Below, piece after piece: positions 6,571 through 11,063 of a stretch of DNA of 11,063 nt (position 1 is the stretch's first letter; each line of letters opens with the position of its first letter). The stretch covers positions 1-11,063 of the forward strand of contig JAPULM010000255.1 of NCBI GenBank assembly GCA_027294925.1. The letters run 5' to 3'. Position numbers and translations under genes: made by a program. The notes under the pieces were generated by a model that made no database searches, was not told where the DNA came from, and saw nothing but the letters and a program-made list of their open reading frames with translations. The stretch comes from a bacterium. GTDB lineage: Bacteria; Tectomicrobia; Entotheonellia; Entotheonellales; Entotheonellaceae.

Positions 6571-8745
6571 CTAGGGGCGAGATGGCCTCATACGCGGCTG
6601 TCCCTCAGTGATGACAAGCAGTTGATCGGCTTTGATGTCGAAAAACTCCTGTCGAATCCCGCTGGGCCATTCGACTCTGAGTTTAGACAAACGTGTTGCA
6701 CCACCGAGCCCAAGCATGACAACAGGATCGTTCATTGATCCAAAGCCGGTTCCACCATTAACCGTACGGTATATCTTATTTCTTTCTATCGTGGCGATTA
6801 TTTTTGCGCCGATGGCATCAGGATTACTCTTGCTTGCAACAAGACGCAATTTAAGCCAATGGTGGGGGGTTCCATTATTTTGGTACAAGCTATTGGGCTG
6901 GCGGTCGCCGAACATCGCACCGCCCATCGGGACATAAAGGTCGATATCGCCGTCATCATCGTAATCCGCAAAGGTTGCCCCGTGCCCTTTACCCAAATTA
7001 CCGACGCCGGCAGAATTCGTTACATCCAAAAAGGCTCCGTTACCTGTATTCCAAAACAGTTTATTGGGTTCATAGGTGTCCATTGGAGGGCCTCCCGTAC
7101 CCAGATAAATATCCAAAAAGCCATCATTATCAATATCGGCAAACTGAGCCGCCATCGCCCCATAGGTCTGTGCTAAACCAGATTGAGCCGTCACATCGGT
7201 AAACGTTCCATCGCCATTGTTATGGTATAAAGCCAATCGATTCCGTTCATCACTGGGCTTACGCTCTAAGGCACTTTTGAGGATCGCTTCCATGTCTTCG
7301 GTCCACCCAGTGACAAACAAATCAAGCCACCCATCGTTATCATAGTCAAAGAAGAAACTGACAAAACCATCCAGCGGTGCTTCAAGGCCAGCCTCTGATG
7401 TTACTTCAACAAAGGTACCGTCACCCTGATTGCGATACAATGCATTTGGACCACCATGATTAATCACCATCAAATCCGGCCAACCATCATTGTTGTAATC
7501 GCCAAAAGCACTTCCAATTGAGCGCCCATGATTGGCCACGCCGGCTTGTAGCGCAACATCCGAGAAGGTGCCGTTACCCAGGTTTAAGTATAAATTATTG
7601 GCTGCCCCGCCCGCCTGCGATACGCCATTCGCCACATAAATATCAAGCCATCCGTCGTTGTTGATATCTGCCAGGCTGGCCGTAAAGCTATCCGAGGCAC
7701 CCTCAACGCCGGCTTGCGCGGCGACGTCGGTAAAGGTTCCATCACCATTGTTGCGATATAGACTATTACCTTCCACCCCACGCCACCCGTCCCGTGTCAC
7801 AAACAAATCGATGTCGCCGTCACGGTCATAATCAAAGAACAATGAAGCCCAACCGCCACGTGCGTCGTTAAGATTCGATATCTGGGTGACGTCAGTAAAT
7901 GTCCCGTCACCGTTGTTGCGATACAAATGGTGCGGATCTTTGATGCCAACCGTAAACAGATCCGCATCCCCATCACGATCATAATCTCCCCAGGCGCTGC
8001 CACGCCCCCGCGTCATTGCCGACACCCCAAGCGTGTGGCCCACATCCTTAAAAGTGATGGGTGACGCGACATTATCTAATTCCGGTATTAAAATACGGTA
8101 ACGCTCTGACAAATCATCTGGGTAACCACCTATTTGAGCGTAAGCGACGCGCAAATTCCAACGTGCAACAAGATGATTCGGCTTTTCATCAATCACTCGC
8201 TTATAGGTGGCTATGGCATCTTTCATGTTACCCTGTCGTAGATAAGCAGCAGCCAGATCTTTTCGCACCAGTACCATATTCGGTACATGCGTCAGTACCG
8301 TTTTAAAATCTTCCTCAGCGCCCGCAAAAGTGCCGAGCCGCATCCGTGTTAAGCCTCGGTAGATCCGCGCCTCGAGATGCTTGGGCTGGATGTCAAGCAC
8401 TTTACTCATCGCATAATCGGTCTCGTGTACGTGGCTAAGGCCAAGATGATAATAAACCAGTCCTAACAGGTAATAGGCATCGACAAAGGACGCATCAAGC
8501 GCAACGCAGTACTTTAAATGGCCAATGGCCTCTTGCAAGCGTCCTTCACGGGCGGCTTGCATACCTGCCTGCAAATGGTGTTGGAGCAGGGCCGATCGAT
8601 GCGGATGCGGCTGAAACAAGCCAGGTTGTTTGAGAACATCAGCGGCAAATACAATGGGAAGGCAGGGCAGCAAAATGTAACATGAAAGGAGGACGAGGCA
8701 AGTAAATACCTTGAGATATGCCCTGCGTGACACGGCAAGCCGCAC
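6571..8745 (-). CDS. Exported TPR / FG-GAP (VCBS) repeat / ASPIC-UnbV protein
   Basis: A 724-residue secreted or surface protein. A signal peptide with an SRR-type basic start and a long hydrophobic core ends near VFAAD (about residue 34). TPR-type helix pairs fill about 55-215 (for example GRLQEAIGHLKYCVALD and GNMKDAIATYKRVIDEKPN). Seven FG-GAP/VCBS repeats follow, each with a calcium-loop core such as DYDRDGDADLF, starting at about residues 254, 305, 360, 416, 467, 537 and 594, usually preceded by LYRNNGDGTFTDV. Seven units fit one seven-bladed propeller. The C-terminus (about 630-715, AIGAKI to WPSGIRQEF) is an ASPIC/UnbV domain. Start: GTG 8745 has AGGGGA six bases upstream; the frame extends to ATG 8805, but that codon overlaps a perfect TATAAT and has no ribosome site. 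Likely binds calcium and partners or glycans outside the cell; exact role unknown. Confidence 0.9.
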   Translation of the reverse strand: MRLAVSRRAYLKVFTCLVLLSCYILLPCLPIVFAADVLKQPGLFQPHPHRSALLQHHLQAGMQAAREGRLQEAIGHLKYCVALDASFVDAYYLLGLVYYHLGLSHVHETDYAMSKVLDIQPKHLEARIYRGLTRMRLGTFAGAEEDFKTVLTHVPNMVLVRKDLAAAYLRQGNMKDAIATYKRVIDEKPNHLVARWNLRVAYAQIGGYPDDLSERYRILIPELDNVASPITFKDVGHTLGVSAMTRGRGSAWGDYDRDGDADLFTVGIKDPHHLYRNNGDGTFTDVTQISNLNDARGGWASLFFDYDRDGDIDLFVTRDGWRGVEGNSLYRNNGDGTFTDVAAQAGVEGASDSFTASLADINNDGWLDIYVANGVSQAGGAANNLYLNLGNGTFSDVALQAGVANHGRSIGSAFGDYNNDGWPDLMVINHGGPNALYRNQGDGTFVEVTSEAGLEAPLDGFVSFFFDYDNDGWLDLFVTGWTEDMEAILKSALERKPSDERNRLALYHNNGDGTFTDVTAQSGLAQTYGAMAAQFADIDNDGFLDIYLGTGGPPMDTYEPNKLFWNTGNGAFLDVTNSAGVGNLGKGHGATFADYDDDGDIDLYVPMGGAMFGDRQPNSLYQNNGTPHHWLKLRLVASKSNPDAIGAKIIATIERNKIYRTVNGGTGFGSMNDPVVMLGLGGATRLSKLRVEWPSGIRQEFFDIKADQLLVITEGQPRMRPSRP

Positions 8746-8751
8746 CTCTCT

Positions 8752-8757
8752 TCCCCT
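8752..8757 (-). promoter_or_regulatory. Ribosome binding site selecting GTG 8745
   Basis: Read on the minus strand this is AGGGGA, six bases before GTG 8745. A second GTG at 8733 has GAGAGG eleven bases upstream and would also give a good signal peptide. The ATG at 8805 has no purine-rich site ahead of it. Confidence 0.55.
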
Positions 8758-8803
8758 AGCAGGAGATGCTTGGGTTGAGCGGGAAAGAAATATAACGTTA
8801 ATC

Positions 8804-8809
8804 ATTATA
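8804..8809 (-). promoter_or_regulatory. -10 box candidate for the FG-GAP gene
   Basis: Minus-strand TATAAT, a perfect -10 consensus. The -35 region is weak (GTGACT at 19 bases is the best match). Transcription would begin near 8797, downstream of ATG 8805, which favours the internal GTG start. Confidence 0.4.
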
Positions 8810-8837
8810 ATAAGTTGTGACGCATCTTAGTCACCTC

Positions 8838-8876
8838 CACCTTAACCCTTCCCTATTGAGGGGAAGGGTTAAGGTG
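8838..8876. repeat. Perfect 16-bp inverted repeat (REP-like hairpin)
   Basis: CACCTTAACCCTTCCC (8838-8853) and its exact complement GGGAAGGGTTAAGGTG (8861-8876) flank the loop TATTGAG. It sits 22 bp beyond the dienelactone hydrolase stop and upstream of the FG-GAP gene's -10 box. No T-run follows in either direction, so a factor-independent terminator is unlikely. Its C-rich/G-rich arms resemble the hairpin at 4756-4778, suggesting a dispersed repeat family. It may stabilise or attenuate the transcript between the two genes. Confidence 0.7.
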
Positions 8877-8897
8877 CGAGAATTTATCGTTACCTAG

Positions 8898-9641
8898 TCA
8901 GCTTAAATATTTGCTATACCAGTCGAAAATTTTCCCCCAGCCATCCACCGCAGCAGCTTGACGGAAAGATGGTCGATCAACCGAAAAGAAAGCATGACCG
9001 GCATCTTCATAGAAATAAAACGCATAGGTTTTACCAAAGCGTTTAAGCGCTTCCTCCGTTTTCGCCACATCATCAGGCGATGGTCGCCCGTCCTCCTTGC
9101 CAAATAGACCTAGCAACGGACAGCTGAGATCGGCAGTATAGTCAATTGGCGCTACAGGCTGACGCGGTGTCAACTGGTCAGCAGAAGCCACCACGCCGCC
9201 GCCATAACAATCAACCGCAGCATCCAGGCCTTTCAGTTTACAGGCGGCCAGGTATGATTGACGGCCACCTGAACAATAGCCAATAATACCAACCTTACCA
9301 TTCAGGTAGGGTAGCCCACGTAGGCAGGAGATGGCTCCTTCAAGGTCACCCAAGGTGCGATCATCCGGCATGCCACCAGCTTCACGCACACTGTCGCTGT
9401 TGGCTTGCGGCGCGTCTTTTCCCTCACGAAAATGGAGATTCGGGGAAATAGCCACATAACCGTGATGGGCAAAGCGGCGGGCAATCTCTTTGGTGGCATT
9501 ATCCCAGCCCGGCATATGGTGAATCACCACCACCCCGGGGTACGGTCCAGCTCCTAACGGACGGGCAAGATAGCTATCAATTTGATCGCCATTATGCCCA
9601 TTGAGGCAAATCGTTTCGGCAAACATTCCTTCATAAGCCAT
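8898..9641 (-). CDS. Dienelactone hydrolase family protein
   Basis: A 247-residue alpha/beta hydrolase. The nucleophile elbow is GYCSGG with Cys123, the same residue and number as in carboxymethylenebutenolidase, with the acid probably Asp184 in GKEDGRP and the base His216 in EDAGHAFF. PGVVVIHHMPGWD (35-47) is the usual first strand and oxyanion region, and the YGGG segment (146-149) is also typical. The classical reaction opens dienelactone to maleylacetate in chloroaromatic breakdown, but most family members act on other, unknown esters or lactones, and no aromatic pathway gene is nearby. No signal peptide. GAGGAGG (9652-9658) lies ten bases before ATG 9641. It starts 45 bp after the epimerase stop and is probably in the same operon. 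Confidence 0.9.
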   Translation of the reverse strand: MAYEGMFAETICLNGHNGDQIDSYLARPLGAGPYPGVVVIHHMPGWDNATKEIARRFAHHGYVAISPNLHFREGKDAPQANSDSVREAGGMPDDRTLGDLEGAISCLRGLPYLNGKVGIIGYCSGGRQSYLAACKLKGLDAAVDCYGGGVVASADQLTPRQPVAPIDYTADLSCPLLGLFGKEDGRPSPDDVAKTEEALKRFGKTYAFYFYEDAGHAFFSVDRPSFRQAAAVDGWGKIFDWYSKYLS

Positions 9642-9686
9642 GCAACATCAACCTCCTCGCCTAGGTTTTACAACTTCTCAACAGGC

Positions 9687-10649
9687 TCAAACTTCCGGCA
9701 GTCCGTGCTTTGTACGGATTCGATTAATATTGAGCCGCAATCCTTCTTGCAAGGAGAATTGCGGGCTATACTTAATCTCAGCTTCAGTTGTTGCCATTTC
9801 AAAACGCATCGCGCCACCCCAGGTGCCGGCTTGCACGTCCAGTTGGGCATCCGGTAATAAGGCTTTTACCTTGCCTGCCACTGCACGGATGGTGTCCCGT
9901 TCACCGCAGATGTTAAGACCAATTGAATGATTATGCGGTGTTTGGGAGGCTAAAACGACGGCTCTAGCCGCGTCTTCAACATACAACCAATCGATCAAAG
10001 CATCACCGTGCGCAACAACCCCGGTCTGTCCAATGGCTGGTTTATCAATCAACTCTTGCAAAAAGTCGGCCCCAGTGCCTCGTGCCATGGTCAAGGCTTT
10101 ACCATAACCATAAACAACGGAGAAGCGAACGCCGGTACAATCTAGCTGGCGGCGACGACGATAATGTTTACCAAATTGTTCATTCAGCGATTTACAAGCA
10201 CCGTATAAATCGTGCGGCTGATGGAAACCATCATTTGGCACTTCGTCTTCTGAACGTCGACTCGATGGACCAAAAACGGCTATCGAACTTGCCCAGACCA
10301 CTTTTTCAACCTTATAGGCTAACGATGCTTCAAAAATATTTAGGCTGCCTTCGCAGTTTACCTTCAACGCCCGTAGTGGATTCGCTTCACTACTTGAGCT
10401 CAGGGTCGCAGCGAGGTGAATAACCCGCTGTGGCTCGACCGCTTGCATACTACGAAGTAACAGCGGAAGATCTGTGACGTCGCCGGAAAACACCTCAACC
10501 TGTGTCAACTCCTGCTCTGACAACAAATCTTGCAAAAAATCTTGGTTTGGAAATAAGTCAAACACAGCGACCCGATTGCCGTTACGAACCAGATCCCGGA
10601 CCACATAGCCACCGACGAAGCCGGTGCCGCCGGTTACCAGAACATTCAT
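9687..10649 (-). CDS. NAD-dependent epimerase/dehydratase (extended SDR)
   Basis: A 320-residue extended short-chain dehydrogenase. The N-terminal Rossmann motif is VTGGTGFVGG (glycines 7, 10, 13), with Asp31 at the end of the second strand (VAVFD) favouring NAD over NADP. DVTD (57-60) and HLAA (78-81) contact the cofactor, and the active site is Ser121/Ser122, Tyr149 and Lys153 (YGACK). Members interconvert or dehydrate nucleotide sugars or act on other alcohols; the specific substrate cannot be read. No sugar-nucleotide or polysaccharide genes are visible nearby. The start is fixed by GAGGAG (10656-10661) six bases before ATG 10649. An upstream in-frame start at 10712 would add 21 residues before the nucleotide fold and lies before the predicted promoter. 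Confidence 0.92.
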   Translation of the reverse strand: MNVLVTGGTGFVGGYVVRDLVRNGNRVAVFDLFPNQDFLQDLLSEQELTQVEVFSGDVTDLPLLLRSMQAVEPQRVIHLAATLSSSSEANPLRALKVNCEGSLNIFEASLAYKVEKVVWASSIAVFGPSSRRSEDEVPNDGFHQPHDLYGACKSLNEQFGKHYRRRRQLDCTGVRFSVVYGYGKALTMARGTGADFLQELIDKPAIGQTGVVAHGDALIDWLYVEDAARAVVLASQTPHNHSIGLNICGERDTIRAVAGKVKALLPDAQLDVQAGTWGGAMRFEMATTEAEIKYSPQFSLQEGLRLNINRIRTKHGLPEV

Positions 10650-10695
10650 CTTTGACTCCTCGAGCAAAACGGCAACGTCAGCTGATAATCCGGTT

Positions 10696-10724
10696 ATAAT
10701 AAGATCCGTCAAACGAAAAGTCTA
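10696..10724 (-). promoter_or_regulatory. Promoter candidate for the epimerase/hydrolase operon
   Basis: On the minus strand TAGACT (10719-10724) and TATTAT (10696-10701) are 17 bases apart, giving a start near 10689 and a leader of about 40 nucleotides before ATG 10649. The -35 box matches consensus at four of six positions. Nothing else was recognised between 10650 and 10847. Confidence 0.4.
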
Positions 10725-10847
10725 TAAGCATTGTAAAAAATCCCGCCGCGCTGCATTGACAACCTCAGGTAGAATGGGCATCCCACTGCCGTCTCATAAT
10801 AAATTTGAATTCCATCACGCTGCAAGCGGCATCATGCTCCCCTCGAT

Positions 10848-10881
10848 AAAAAACAACAGGCCCCCATAACAAGAGGGCCTG
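10848..10881 (-). terminator. Intrinsic terminator of the right-edge gene
   Basis: Read on the minus strand, CAGGCCC (10875-10881) pairs with GGGCCTG (10857-10863) around an 11-base loop, followed by TTGTTTTTT. It lies 28 bp past the stop codon at 10910 and separates that gene from the epimerase operon. Confidence 0.85.
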
Positions 10882-10909
10882 CGTTAGGTTTATAGGTTGT
10901 TTACGCCGA

Positions 10910-11063
10910 TCAGTTTTTCGCCAGCCACACATCCTCCATGCGGCGGTTCATGTGGTGGTAGTGCATCGGTTCGTAGTTTTTGATCAGTGCTGAACGCGCC
11001 TCCTGACGTTTCCAGTATAGTCCCGGTATCCAGTACATCTGGTCCAAAACGCGGCGCTGGATT
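10910..11063 (-). CDS. C-terminal end of an unrecognised protein (5' partial; possibly a solute-binding protein)
   Basis: The last 50 codons of a gene that continues beyond the right edge, ending with TGA at 10910-10912 and followed by a clear terminator. The visible peptide includes RVLDQMYWIPGLYWKR and ends EDVWLAKN. It is rich in aromatic residues, histidine and methionine. The layout, an amphipathic helix, a WIPG strand, then a closing segment ending in VWL, recalls the C-terminus of family 5 oligopeptide/nickel-type ABC solute-binding proteins, but the match is by general impression only. The reading frame is supported by the well-placed stop and terminator. Confidence 0.6.
   Translation of the reverse strand, partial: IQRRVLDQMYWIPGLYWKRQEARSALIKNYEPMHYHHMNRRMEDVWLAKN

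Noticed and set aside
6870..8010. Tandem DNA repeats or a CRISPR-like array
   Set aside because: The recurring bases encode the calcium-loop and NNGDGTF segments of protein repeats; copies are degenerate at third positions and spacing is irregular.

Overview
The window looks like a chromosomal stretch from a free-living proteobacterium, probably a gammaproteobacterium. The evidence is base composition near 50% GC by eye, Shine-Dalgarno-led genes, sigma70-type promoters, REP-like GC-rich intergenic hairpins, and families common in that group. The lineage is inferred; there is no rRNA or other marker. No tRNA, rRNA, CRISPR array, transposase or phage gene is visible.

Plus strand, 1-5366. The window opens inside a thiamine-diphosphate enzyme of the acetolactate synthase/2-oxoacid decarboxylase superfamily. 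A BtuF-type helical-backbone metal/cobalamin receptor without a signal peptide follows 22 bp later. After a 238 bp gap with a good promoter and short repeats comes a two-gene unit: a membrane-tethered N-acetylmuramoyl-L-alanine amidase, then, three bases on, an actin-family ATPase that resembles the magnetosome filament protein MamK more than MreB. About 230 bp further, past a REP-like hairpin, lies a 154-residue protein with N-terminal membrane helices and a winged-helix-like C-terminus.

Minus strand, 5420-11063. Read in transcription order, from high to low coordinates, this holds: the last 50 codons of a gene entering from the right edge, closed by a clear intrinsic terminator; an NAD-dependent epimerase/dehydratase; a dienelactone hydrolase-family enzyme; a large exported TPR/FG-GAP/UnbV protein with seven calcium-loop repeats; and a soluble calcineurin-type metallophosphoesterase. 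Epimerase and dienelactone hydrolase (45-51 bp apart) probably share a transcript. The FG-GAP gene has its own -10 candidate, behind a perfect 16-bp inverted repeat.

The most unusual element is the MamK-like filament ATPase paired with a cell-wall amidase, with no other magnetosome gene in view. It suggests a filament system used to position or drive cell-wall cleavage, or some other non-magnetosome role. That function is inference; the family resemblance and gene pairing are read from the sequence.
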